Source of the DNA: Planctomycetota bacterium
GTDB taxonomy: Bacteria > Planctomycetota > UBA1135 > GCA-002686595
Assembly: GCA_011524785.1 (NCBI GenBank)
Contig: WTJQ01000053.1
Coordinates: 1-6,476 of the forward strand
Direction: 5' to 3'
DNA length: 6,476 nucleotides
The translations under genes and the position numbers were made by a program. A model generated the notes under the pieces. The model made no database searches, was not told the origin of the DNA, and saw nothing but the letters and a program-made list of their open reading frames with translations. This document shows, piece by piece, positions 1 through 5,289 of this stretch (positions are counted from its first letter, which is position 1; each line of letters starts with the position of its first letter).

Positions 1-2
1 GG

Positions 3-1136
3 CTGGTGCCTCTCCTGGCCGACCGCCTGCGCTCCGTCGAGCCGCGGCCTGCGGTGCGTGTCGCCTCGACGGATCCTGCTGAGCTCGCCCTCGCCCAGGA
101 GCATGGGCTGCCCGTCATGCTGCTCGTGGATCGGGTGGACGACGAGGCGCTCGAGCTCCTCGCGAGGCGGCGCTACGAGGCCATCGGCTTCGGGCCTGGG
201 GGCTGGCGGACTCCAGCCTTCGGACGCCTGCCGAAGGGAGTCGAGCGCTGGGGATGGGCCATCGACCGCCCCGACGAGCTCCTCGCCGCCTGCACGCTCG
301 GGCTCCACGGGCTGAACACCAACGAGCCCCACCGTGCCCTGGCCGCGCGCGCCCTCACGCGGCTGGCACCGGACTGTCGCTCGTGGCCGGTCGAGGCGCC
401 CGTGCTCCCCGTGGTCCCCGAGCAGCACGCGGTCGACGACCCGGTCCACGGGACCTGGTCCGGGCGGTGGGCGGACCAGGTCACGATCCACAACCCGCTG
501 CCGGTCGAGGTCGAGGCGCGGGTGGGCTTCTTCGCGCGCGGCGGGGCCTTCGAGGTCGAGGGCCTCCCGGCTGCGTTCCGCCTGGCGCCTGGAGCGTCCC
601 GCTCGCTGCCGCTGCGGATCGCGGGGGGGAGCCGGCGGCCCGGACCCGATCCGCTCGTGGGAGCGCTGCTCTCCTGGCAGGGCAGTCTCTGGCCTGGAGG
701 AGGCGGCGGCGGACGGGCGGACCTGGCTGCGGGCGGGCGCCTGCTCCTCGACGCGCCGCTCGAGCGGCGGCGCGTTGCATGGGCCGAGCCCCTGAGCGCC
801 CGGCTCGAGCTGCTGCGTGAGGATCCGGCCGATCCGCGCGCGACGGTCACGCTGCGGCGCCGGGGCCGTCGGATCGCCCTTCGGATCGAGGACCCGGGAG
901 GGCTGACGGACCCGGTCGTCCACGCGCGCCTCGGGGAGCTCACCGTGCAGGGGGCCCCTGCGGTCGAGCTCGTCCTCCCTCCCGAGTTCGATCAGCTCGC
1001 CGAGGGCCTGCCGTTCAGCGTGGCCCTGGTGGGGGAGCGCAGCGGCACGCGGATCTGGCGCCGTTGGGCCGGAGGCCTCCCCGAGGGGCTCGAGAACGGG
1101 GAGCCAGGACGCCTGCTGCCAGCGCCGGGTGCCTGA
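3..1136 (+). CDS. GDPD-like barrel C-terminus with beta-rich C-terminal extension (5' partial)
   Basis: The frame is open to the left edge, so the gene very probably starts outside the window; the GTG at 6 is just the first possible start seen and residues are numbered from it. Residues 36-115 resemble the last strands of a glycerophosphodiester phosphodiesterase/PI-PLC barrel: strand VMLLVD (38-42), strand AIGFGPGGW, then WGWAIDRPDELL and GLHGLNTNEP, matching the family pattern of W-T-V-N followed by G-x-D-G-hydrophobic-x-T-D-x-P. The metal-binding and catalytic residues of that family sit in the missing N-terminal part and cannot be checked. Residues 158-224 look like an Ig-like beta-sandwich (NPLPVEVEARVGFF). 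A six-glycine linker follows (231-236), then a second beta-rich stretch (246-352) loosely like a carbohydrate-binding or DOMON-type module. A role in glycerophosphodiester or other phosphodiester cleavage is inference. The beta modules are unidentified and suggest binding or an envelope location. The stop is TGA at 1134-1136. A G7 run lies at 623-629. Confidence 0.5.
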   Translation: MVPLLADRLRSVEPRPAVRVASTDPAELALAQEHGLPVMLLVDRVDDEALELLARRRYEAIGFGPGGWRTPAFGRLPKGVERWGWAIDRPDELLAACTLGLHGLNTNEPHRALAARALTRLAPDCRSWPVEAPVLPVVPEQHAVDDPVHGTWSGRWADQVTIHNPLPVEVEARVGFFARGGAFEVEGLPAAFRLAPGASRSLPLRIAGGSRRPGPDPLVGALLSWQGSLWPGGGGGGRADLAAGGRLLLDAPLERRRVAWAEPLSARLELLREDPADPRATVTLRRRGRRIALRIEDPGGLTDPVVHARLGELTVQGAPAVELVLPPEFDQLAEGLPFSVALVGERSGTRIWRRWAGGLPEGLENGEPGRLLPAPGA

Positions 1137-1194
1137 GGCGTCCTTGTCCGAGGCAACGCTGTCGGCGGCCGGGCACTCCCCTGCGGGACCCCGG

Positions 1195-1216
1195 AGCCGG
1201 AGGACCGGATCCGGCT
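1195..1216 (+). terminator. Possible terminator hairpin after the GDPD-like gene
   Basis: A perfect 7-bp inverted repeat (AGCCGGA, 8-nt spacer, TCCGGCT) starts 58 nt after the stop codon of the upstream gene and 96 nt before the tRNA. No T-tract follows. In DNA this GC-rich such hairpins arise often by chance, so the call is weak. Confidence 0.25.
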
Positions 1217-1289
1217 GGACTCGTGGCAGCGTGCTTTCGTCCTGCGTGCTCCAGTCCTGGGGCCTCCGATGCGAGGGGGTTCCGACCGG

Positions 1290-1295
1290 TAGACT
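1290..1295 (+). promoter_or_regulatory. Candidate -10 element of the tRNA-Sec gene
   Basis: TAGACT matches TAnnnT and ends 16 nt before the first base of the tRNA, so transcription would start roughly 9 nt upstream of the mature 5' end. No convincing -35 hexamer is seen 16-18 bp upstream. TA steps are scarce in this DNA, and the same TAGnnT form occurs upstream of 3416 and 4317. Confidence 0.4.
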
Positions 1296-1311
1296 GGCCC
1301 CGTCGGTACAC

Positions 1312-1409
1312 GGGAGTGGATCGGAGCTGGTGTTCCGCCCGGCCTTCAAAGCCGGTCGGGTTGCGTGAACAGCGTGACCGGTGGGTTCGATTCCCATGCA
1401 CTCCCGCCA
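1312..1409 (+). tRNA. selC: Selenocysteine tRNA (tRNA-Sec), anticodon TCA
   Basis: The 98-nt sequence folds as a bacterial tRNA-Sec. The acceptor arm is eight positions long (1312-1319 with 1398-1405): seven Watson-Crick pairs, with a G-G mismatch at position 8 next to the T stem. The D arm is the diagnostic 6-bp stem (CGGAGC/GTTCCG, one G-T pair) with a four-base TGGT loop. The anticodon arm is CCGGC-CTTCAAA-GCCGG with anticodon TCA at 1346-1348. The long variable arm (1357-1380) pairs with one bulged G. The T arm is GTGGG-TTCGATT-CCCAT. Discriminator G1406 is followed by an encoded CCA (1407-1409). This RNA is charged with serine, converted to selenocysteinyl-tRNA by SelA and delivered by SelB to in-frame UGA codons with a SECIS hairpin. 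None of those partners is in the window. The tRNA lies alone between protein genes on the same strand. Confidence 0.96.
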
Positions 1410-1411
1410 CC

Positions 1412-1426
1412 GGCGCTCTCCGCGCC
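1412..1426 (+). terminator. Small hairpin just after the tRNA-Sec
   Basis: GGCGC-TCTCC-GCGCC forms a 5-bp stem three bases after the encoded CCA. It could end the tRNA transcript or protect its 3' end before trimming. There is no T-tract, so a terminator role is tentative. Confidence 0.25.
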
Positions 1427-1462
1427 TCCGCCCGCGCCTTCCATCGCGCCCTGCCGGTCGTC

Positions 1463-1466
1463 AGGA
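1463..1466 (+). promoter_or_regulatory. Shine-Dalgarno site for the first GNAT gene
   Basis: AGGA lies 7 nt upstream of the ATG at 1474. This supports 1474 as the start rather than in-frame upstream codons that would overlap the tRNA-Sec. It is the only clear ribosome-binding site among the starts in this window. Confidence 0.5.
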
Positions 1467-1473
1467 TCGGGCC

Positions 1474-2511
1474 ATGCCGGGGGCAGGCTTGCAGCGCACG
1501 AGGTCGAGGGACGCGGCCCTCGAGGAGGCCTTCGACGCCGCCTTCCGGGCCCTCGACCCCGGCCATGCGCGGCGCTCGGCAGCCACCTGGTCGTGGCGGA
1601 CCGAGCAGGTCCCGAGCGGGGCTCCCTTCGTCACGCTCCGCTCGCAGGAGGGTGCCGTCCTGGCCCACTACGGCGCACTTGCCCAGGGAATGCTCGTGGA
1701 CGGGCAGCGGCTGCTGGCCGGTCAGGCCGTGGACACCTTCGCCGCGGCCGAGCTCCCGCGCCGCCGAAGGGCCGTGGCGTTCCAGGAGGCCTGTGAGGCC
1801 TTCATCGAGGATCACTGTGGAGTCGGCCCCTGCGGCGGCGTCCCCGCGAGTCCGGTCTCGCCAGCCACGGAGGCCGAGGGCGAACGCTTCGCCTTCTGCT
1901 ACGGCTTCCCCGTGCGGCCCGCGTGGCGGCTCGGGCGGGCGGGGCTCGGCTACGGCCTCGTGCAGGAGTTCCTCCAGCTGACGCGGCCCGTCGGCACGCA
2001 GGGGACGGCCCGCTGGGACCTGGACCTGGCCGTGAATGCCGCCTGGCCCTCGGACCTCGACGAGCTCTTCCGCCGCGAGGCGCCGCCGGTCGCCTTCGAG
2101 CGGACGGTCGAGTGGCTCCGCTGGCGCTTCGACGCGGATCCGTCCGCGTCTTCGACCCGCGTGCTGCTGACGCGGGGGGGGGAGCTGGCGGCATGGGCCG
2201 TGCTCCGTGAGCGGAAGGAGGGGGCTGCCTCGGTTGGCGTGGTGGTCGATCGGTTCGTGCCGGAGCGGGACGACGACGCCGCGGACGCGCTGGAGTCCGC
2301 CCTCGACGAGTGCGCTCGCGCCCAGGGCTGGGCGGCCCTGGCCCTCGCGCTGGGGGAGGCCGACCCCGACCTGGTCCGGCTGCAGCAGCGTGGCTGGCGT
2401 GCCGAGCTCGGCGCCTACGCGCTCGTCGGGCGCAGCTTCGACCCCCGCGCTCCCCAGGACCGACTCTCCCGGGAGCTCCGTTGGACCCTCGCCGACACCG
2501 ACCTCGCATGA
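1474..2511 (+). CDS. GNAT-fold acetyltransferase-like protein, two-domain type
   Basis: The 345-residue protein looks like the large bacterial GNAT proteins that carry two GNAT-related domains. Residues 39-120 match the first domain: WSWRTEQVPSG, then VLAHYGALAQGMLVDG, then the DTFAAAELPRRRRAVAFQEACEAF segment, where acetyl-CoA-binding members have a hP-x-x-R-G-x-G loop. Residues 141-165 carry the family's Y-G-F-P signature. The C-terminal half has the WRF motif (217-219), strand ELAAWAVLRE, helix DALESALDECARAQG and a final LRWTLADTDL that matches the usual W-x-h-x-D-x-D ending. The pyrophosphate-loop glycines are missing (RRRRAVAF, 97-104), so acetyl-CoA binding may be weak or lost. A 25-residue stretch with two cysteines (C115, C120) precedes the YGFP motif. 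The substrate is unknown. The start at 1474 avoids the tRNA and has a Shine-Dalgarno site. The stop overlaps the next start (ATGA), so the two products are probably made together. A G9 run lies inside the gene (2174-2182). Confidence 0.72.
   Translation: MPGAGLQRTRSRDAALEEAFDAAFRALDPGHARRSAATWSWRTEQVPSGAPFVTLRSQEGAVLAHYGALAQGMLVDGQRLLAGQAVDTFAAAELPRRRRAVAFQEACEAFIEDHCGVGPCGGVPASPVSPATEAEGERFAFCYGFPVRPAWRLGRAGLGYGLVQEFLQLTRPVGTQGTARWDLDLAVNAAWPSDLDELFRREAPPVAFERTVEWLRWRFDADPSASSTRVLLTRGGELAAWAVLRERKEGAASVGVVVDRFVPERDDDAADALESALDECARAQGWAALALALGEADPDLVRLQQRGWRAELGAYALVGRSFDPRAPQDRLSRELRWTLADTDLA
2174..2182 (+). repeat. Nine-G homopolymer inside the first GNAT gene
   Basis: Nine consecutive G residues span codons CGG-GGG-GGG-GAG (R234 to E237). 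Homology on both sides (YGFP upstream, WRF and the ADTD ending downstream) supports the written length as the in-frame one. Gain or loss of one G would shift the frame: one shifted frame stops at 2208-2210, the other stays open far past 2511. Confidence 0.9.
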
Positions 2512-3371
2512 CCGCTGCTCAGGAACGCGATGCACGGGCTGCGTGGCTCGCCCGCGCCCCCGGCGCTCGCAGGGGTTCGGGAGGGCTCTGGCGGGTTCCC
2601 CTTCCCGCGCCGTTCCGCGGGGCCGCGCGTGCGCTGCAGGCGCTGGCACCGGAGTGCCCAGGGCACGACTCCGACGGGGGCGCTGGCGCTCCTTCCCTCG
2701 AGCAGCTGGAGGACGCGCGCGTCGCGGCGCGAGCCGACGGCGCTCTGGGGCTCGTGGCCTCGTGCGGCCATGTCGAGACGGAGGCGCTGGCGAGGGACGC
2801 CGGCTTCGAGCGGGTGGGGCGCATCCTCGAGGTGCGCGGCCGCCTCGCTCCCGGCGCTCCGGGCATCGAGGTGCCCCTGGATGACGCGGTCAGCACCCTC
2901 GTTGCCGAGGTGAACGCGGTCCACGCCCTGGCGACGCACTGGGACCCCGCCCTGCTCCACTGGAGGTTTGGCGATGCGCCCGAGCTCCACGGCGCCTGCG
3001 GCGTGCGGGACGGCGATCGGCTGCAGGCCCTCGCGGTCTACTCCGTCGGAGGGGAGGCCCTCGAGGTGCAGGCTTGGTGGGCCCTGGCCGACGCGGAGGG
3101 CCTTGCCGAGCAGCGGCTGGGTGCCGCCCTCGCGGAGGTTGCGGCGCGTGCAGGGGGTCTCGAGCTGCGCCTGGAGGCCCCCCTGTGGTCCCCGGCCGCC
3201 CGGAGCCTGCTGGCCCAGGGCCTCACCCTGCGCCCCACCGCGCGCTCCCTGTGGGTGGCCTCGTTCGAGCCCCGTCTGGACCTGGAGCTGCTCCGCGGCC
3301 GCTGGCTGTGGCAGCGCGCGGAGGACCTCGGCCCCATCGACTCCCATCCCTCCTTGGAGCAGGACTCCTGA
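2508..3371 (+). CDS. GNAT-fold protein, shortened partner of the preceding gene
   Basis: The 287-residue product appears to be a divergent relative of the preceding protein. Shared marks are the W-R-F motif (152-154 here, LLHWRFGDAP), strand RLQALAVYSVGG, strand EVQAWWAL, helix LAEQRLGAALAEVAARAG and the C-terminal strand pattern up to RGRWLWQRAEDLG. The first domain is much reduced: only a GNAT-like end is visible (ALGLVASCGHVETEALARDAGF, then VGRILEVRGRL, 79-113), after a low-complexity Ala/Gly/Arg-rich N-terminus. No acetyl-CoA loop is evident, so catalysis is doubtful. The start is the ATG in the ATGA overlap with the upstream stop, without its own Shine-Dalgarno site, which implies translational coupling. 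The frame is open further upstream, but those codons lie inside the neighbour. A structural or regulatory partner in a hetero-oligomer is a reasonable inference. Substrate and pathway are not recognised. Confidence 0.65.
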   Translation: MTAAQERDARAAWLARAPGARRGSGGLWRVPLPAPFRGAARALQALAPECPGHDSDGGAGAPSLEQLEDARVAARADGALGLVASCGHVETEALARDAGFERVGRILEVRGRLAPGAPGIEVPLDDAVSTLVAEVNAVHALATHWDPALLHWRFGDAPELHGACGVRDGDRLQALAVYSVGGEALEVQAWWALADAEGLAEQRLGAALAEVAARAGGLELRLEAPLWSPAARSLLAQGLTLRPTARSLWVASFEPRLDLELLRGRWLWQRAEDLGPIDSHPSLEQDS

Positions 3372-3378
3372 GCCGCCT

Positions 3379-3406
3379 TTGGGCTGGCCCGTGGAGTCCC
3401 TAGAAT
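3379..3406 (+). promoter_or_regulatory. Candidate promoter for the alpha/beta hydrolase gene
   Basis: TAGAAT (3401-3406) is a good -10 hexamer, and TTGGGC (3379-3384) is a weak -35 at 16-bp spacing. The -10 ends only 9 nt before the ATG at 3416, so a transcript starting about 7 nt downstream would be leaderless or nearly so. This agrees with the absence of a Shine-Dalgarno site there. Confidence 0.4.
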
Positions 3407-3415
3407 CCCCGCCGC

Positions 3416-4306
3416 ATGCCGACCCCCAACGCACACCCCGCGAGCCAGCGCGGCGCCGAGAGCTCCGCCTGGCTGGCCGTGGCGCGGGGCCTGTTCCAGG
3501 TGGTCCACGCCGTGGCCCCCGGGCTCGCACTTGCCTGGGCCACCCGTGCAGCCATTCGGCCGCGCCGGCACCCGCGCCCCCAGCGGGAGGAGGAGCTGCT
3601 CCGTCGCGGCCACCGTGAACTGGTGGACGCGGGCGAGGGGCACATGATCGCGACCTGGCGGTTCGGGGCGGCGCCGCGGCGCATCCTCCTGGTCCACGGC
3701 TGGGAGGGACGGGGCGCACAGCTCGGGTCCTTCGTCGACCCGCTGCTGGACGCGGGCTTCGAGGTGGTGCTCTTCGACCACATCGGACACGGGGAGAGCG
3801 TGGGCAAGCGCTCCAGCATGATCCGCTTCCGGGACGGCATCCGCGCGGTCGACGCTGCGATGGGGCCGTTCCACGGCTGCGTCGCGCACTCGATGGGCGC
3901 GGCGGCCACCACCCTGGCGATGGATGGCGGGGTCACGTTCGAGCGCGTGGTCTTCGTGGCGCCCCCGTGGGACCTGGCCGGCTACATCGAGCGCTTCGTG
4001 GCCCTCCTGACCGGCGTCCGCGGCCTCGCGGGGCGGATCCTGGAGCGGTTCGAGGAGCACTACGGGGTGCGCGCCGACGAGGTCTCCATGAGCGCCCTCG
4101 TCCCGCGGCGCAGCGAGCCGCTGCTGGTGCTGCACGATCTCGGCGATCGGGACGTCCCCCTGCACGAGGGACGGCGCGTCGCCGAGTCGTGGAAGGGGGC
4201 GGGCCTCCTGGAGGGGGTCGGCCTCGGCCACCGTCGGATCCTGCGGGACCCGGACATGGTGCGGCGCGGGACGCTGTTCCTCGCGGGCGAGGCCAAGCCT
4301 CGGTAG
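3416..4306 (+). CDS. Alpha/beta hydrolase
   Basis: The 296-residue serine hydrolase shows all key elements of the fold. HGWEGRGAQL (94-103) is the oxyanion-hole strand end. FDHIGHGESVG (120-130) follows. AHSMG (157-161) is the nucleophile elbow with Ser159, the first glycine of G-x-S-x-G being Ala as is common in this subfamily. LHDLGDRDVP supplies the acid, most likely Asp244, four residues before Pro248. GLGHRRILRDP supplies His272. Length and motif spacing are typical of a widespread proteobacterial-type family of unknown substrate. Residues 19-48 form a hydrophobic segment ending in RPRR; relatives often have a similar segment, so a peripheral membrane helix is possible, but no cleavable signal is seen. 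The gene starts 44 nt after the GNAT pair with its own candidate promoter, and its TAG stop lies 10 nt before the EVE gene. The natural ester or amide substrate cannot be inferred. Confidence 0.88.
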   Translation: MPTPNAHPASQRGAESSAWLAVARGLFQVVHAVAPGLALAWATRAAIRPRRHPRPQREEELLRRGHRELVDAGEGHMIATWRFGAAPRRILLVHGWEGRGAQLGSFVDPLLDAGFEVVLFDHIGHGESVGKRSSMIRFRDGIRAVDAAMGPFHGCVAHSMGAAATTLAMDGGVTFERVVFVAPPWDLAGYIERFVALLTGVRGLAGRILERFEEHYGVRADEVSMSALVPRRSEPLLVLHDLGDRDVPLHEGRRVAESWKGAGLLEGVGLGHRRILRDPDMVRRGTLFLAGEAKPR

Positions 4307-4309
4307 GCT
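4304..4309 (+). promoter_or_regulatory. Candidate -10 element overlapping the hydrolase stop codon
   Basis: TAGGCT ends 7 nt before the ATG at 4317, the geometry expected of a leaderless promoter, and its first three bases are the hydrolase stop codon. No good -35 is visible. Read-through from the hydrolase gene could equally express the EVE gene. Confidence 0.3.
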
Positions 4310-4316
4310 GCGGCCC

Positions 4317-4805
4317 ATGGCGCGGCGCTACTGGCTGATGAAGTCCGAACCGGACGTGTTCTCGTTCGACGACCTGCTGGCCTCCCCGCGCCGCCGGACC
4401 GGCTGGGACGGCGTTCGGAACTACCAGGCGCGCAACCTGATGCGCGACGACTTCCAGGTGGGGGACGGCGTCCTCTACTACCACTCGCGGACCAAGGTCC
4501 CCGGGGTCGTGGGGCTCGCGCGCGTCGTGGAGGGGGGGCACCCCGACCCGACGCAGTTCGTGCGCGGCCACAAGTACGAGGACGCCAAGAGCGATCCGGA
4601 CGACCCGCGCTGGTACCAGGTCACGATCGAGGGGGTCGAGGCCTTCGAGGAGGTCGTCTCCCTGGAGACCCTCAAGGACACGGCGGCCCTCGAGGACATG
4701 GCCGTCGTCCAGCGTGGGCAGCGCCTCAGCGTCCAGCCGGTCACCGCGGCCGAGTGGCGGACCGTCCTCCGGCTTGGCGGGGTTCGGAAGGACCCCACCC
4801 GCTGA
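4317..4805 (+). CDS. EVE domain-containing protein
   Basis: The 162-residue protein is a complete stand-alone EVE domain, the PUA-like fold of human THYN1 and many bacterial proteins. Diagnostic blocks are YWLMKSEPDVFSFDDLL (5-21), GWDGVRNYQARNLMRDD (29-45), VGDGVLYYHSR (48-58), PGVVGLARVV, HPDPTQF (75-81), DPRWYQVTI (96-104) and RLSVQPVTAAEW (136-147). Length and block order are those of the family. EVE domains are thought to recognise modified bases in DNA or RNA through an aromatic pocket. In bacteria the solo form is widely conserved and some fused forms belong to modification-dependent restriction systems. No nuclease or methyltransferase is fused or adjacent here, so a defence role is not supported. 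The gap to the upstream hydrolase is 10 nt, which suggests co-transcription, perhaps with an internal promoter. The start has no Shine-Dalgarno site. Confidence 0.93.
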   Translation: MARRYWLMKSEPDVFSFDDLLASPRRRTGWDGVRNYQARNLMRDDFQVGDGVLYYHSRTKVPGVVGLARVVEGGHPDPTQFVRGHKYEDAKSDPDDPRWYQVTIEGVEAFEEVVSLETLKDTAALEDMAVVQRGQRLSVQPVTAAEWRTVLRLGGVRKDPTR

Positions 4806-4850
4806 GGCGCGGGAACGGGCGCCCCCCAGGGCCCATGGCCGCGCTAAGTC

Positions 4851-4882
4851 CGGCGGCAACGGGCGCTTGCGTCGTTCCGCCG
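4851..4882 (+). terminator. Imperfect hairpin downstream of the EVE gene
   Basis: A 6-bp outer stem (CGGCGG with CCGCCG), one bulged C, a 5-bp stem (AACGG with TCGTT, one G-T pair), one bulged G and a 2-bp tip give about 13 paired positions with a CTTG loop, starting 45 nt after the EVE stop codon. It could be the terminator of the preceding plus-strand run, but there is no T-tract. It may instead be part of the structured region that continues to 4974. Confidence 0.35.
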
Positions 4883-4929
4883 CGCCCTGCGTCCCCACGG
4901 CGCACCCGTCACAGGGGCTTTCTACGCGG

Positions 4930-4974
4930 CTCAAGGCTTGATCTAAGAGCCTGAGGGGGTGTTTCCTAACACCC
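4930..4974 (+). promoter_or_regulatory. Two adjacent hairpins and an AT-richer patch upstream of the Hc1-like gene
   Basis: The first hairpin pairs CTCAAGGCT (4930-4938) with AGCCTGAG (4948-4955): 8 bp with a single bulged A and a 9-nt loop. The second pairs GGGTGTT (4957-4963) with AACACCC (4968-4974) around a TCCT loop, a perfect 7-bp stem. The stretch is clearly AT-richer than its surroundings, as expected of a promoter or leader RNA. TTGATC (4938-4943) with TTTCCT (4962-4967) at 18 bp is a weak possible sigma-70-like pair. The Hc1-like start codon is 64 nt further on and has no clear Shine-Dalgarno site. The rest of 4806-5038 holds only the hairpin at 4851-4882 and no credible gene. Confidence 0.35.
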
Positions 4975-5038
4975 AGAAGACACGGAGCGGACGCCTCCTG
5001 CGGCCGCCTCCTCTCCCCTGGAACCCCCCAGACGACCC

Positions 5039-5224
5039 ATGACCGCCAACTTCGACAAGCTCTGCTCCGCCATCGACGAGGCCCGCGCCGACGTCCAGAA
5101 GGCCACCGAAGGCAACAAGGCCGCCTGCGCCCGCGTGCGCAAGGCGATGATGGAGGTGAAGAACCTCGCCGGCGACATCCGCAAGGAGATGCTCGAGCTC
5201 CGCGACAGCGGCGGCCAGGGCTGA
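5039..5224 (+). CDS. Small histone H1-like (Hc1-type) protein without a basic tail
   Basis: The 61-residue product matches the conserved N-terminal domain of the chlamydial/planctomycete Hc1 (histone H1-like) family: a short helix (NFDKLCSAIDEARADVQKA), the near-invariant GNKAA motif (25-29) and a second helix (RVRKAMMEVKNLAGDIRKEM, 32-51). The predicted form is a helical hairpin or short coiled coil. Chlamydial Hc1 condenses DNA through a long Lys/Ala-rich C-terminal tail. Here the protein ends in LRDSGGQG just after the helical domain, and basic (10) and acidic (10) residues balance, so the chromatin-packing part is missing. It may act as a dimerisation or adaptor protein, or modulate a longer paralogue; this is inference. 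Two cysteines (C9, C30) are present. The gene stands alone between a structured intergenic region and a strong terminator hairpin, as a monocistronic unit. The ATG is not preceded by a good Shine-Dalgarno site. Confidence 0.72.
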   Translation: MTANFDKLCSAIDEARADVQKATEGNKAACARVRKAMMEVKNLAGDIRKEMLELRDSGGQG

Positions 5225-5250
5225 GCCGGACCAGGGGCCAAGCACCCCTC

Positions 5251-5289
5251 AGCAGGCCGCACGGCTCCTTCGGGGCCGTGCGGCCTGCT
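5251..5289. terminator. Strong hairpin between convergent genes, likely bidirectional terminator
   Basis: A perfect 15-bp inverted repeat (AGCAGGCCGCACGGC with GCCGTGCGGCCTGCT) encloses T-CC-TTCG-GG, so the stem continues for two more C-G pairs after one bulged T and is capped by a C(UUCG)G tetraloop. It starts 26 nt after the Hc1-like stop and lies 128 nt beyond the stop of the minus-strand mqnD fusion. Neither side has a real T-run, so it may act as a non-canonical terminator or as a 3' stability element. Confidence 0.75.

Noticed and set aside
1134..1292. UGA at the end of the GDPD-like gene as a selenocysteine codon, since the frame stays open to a TAG at 1290
   Set aside because: The downstream peptide resembles no selenoprotein, there is no U-x-x-C type context, and only a weak imperfect hairpin follows. 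Open frames of this length are common here.
1312..1409. selC as an integration site for a genomic island
   Set aside because: selC is a known island target, but no integrase, no direct repeat of the tRNA 3' end and no shift in composition are seen in the window.
1381..1473. Upstream extension of the first GNAT gene to an ATG at 1396 or GTG at 1381
   Set aside because: It would overlap the 3' part of the tRNA-Sec and adds an Arg/Pro-rich stretch with no homology; the ATG at 1474 has a Shine-Dalgarno site.
1015..2649. A 544-codon open frame on the minus strand
   Set aside because: It lies opposite the GNAT gene and the tRNA-Sec, is rich in low-complexity Arg/Pro/Gly, and shows no family motifs. 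Long antisense frames are expected at this GC.
4317..4805. EVE protein as part of a defence or restriction system
   Set aside because: It is a solo EVE domain next to a metabolic-type hydrolase, with no nuclease, ATPase or methyltransferase nearby.
4806..4823. Short GGCGC/GCGCC hairpin right after the EVE stop as a terminator
   Set aside because: It is only 5 bp with an 8-nt loop and no T-run; the stronger hairpin at 4851-4882 is a better candidate.
3038..4934. Long minus-strand open frames opposite the hydrolase and EVE genes
   Set aside because: Their products have no recognisable domains, while the plus-strand frames carry complete, well-spaced motifs.
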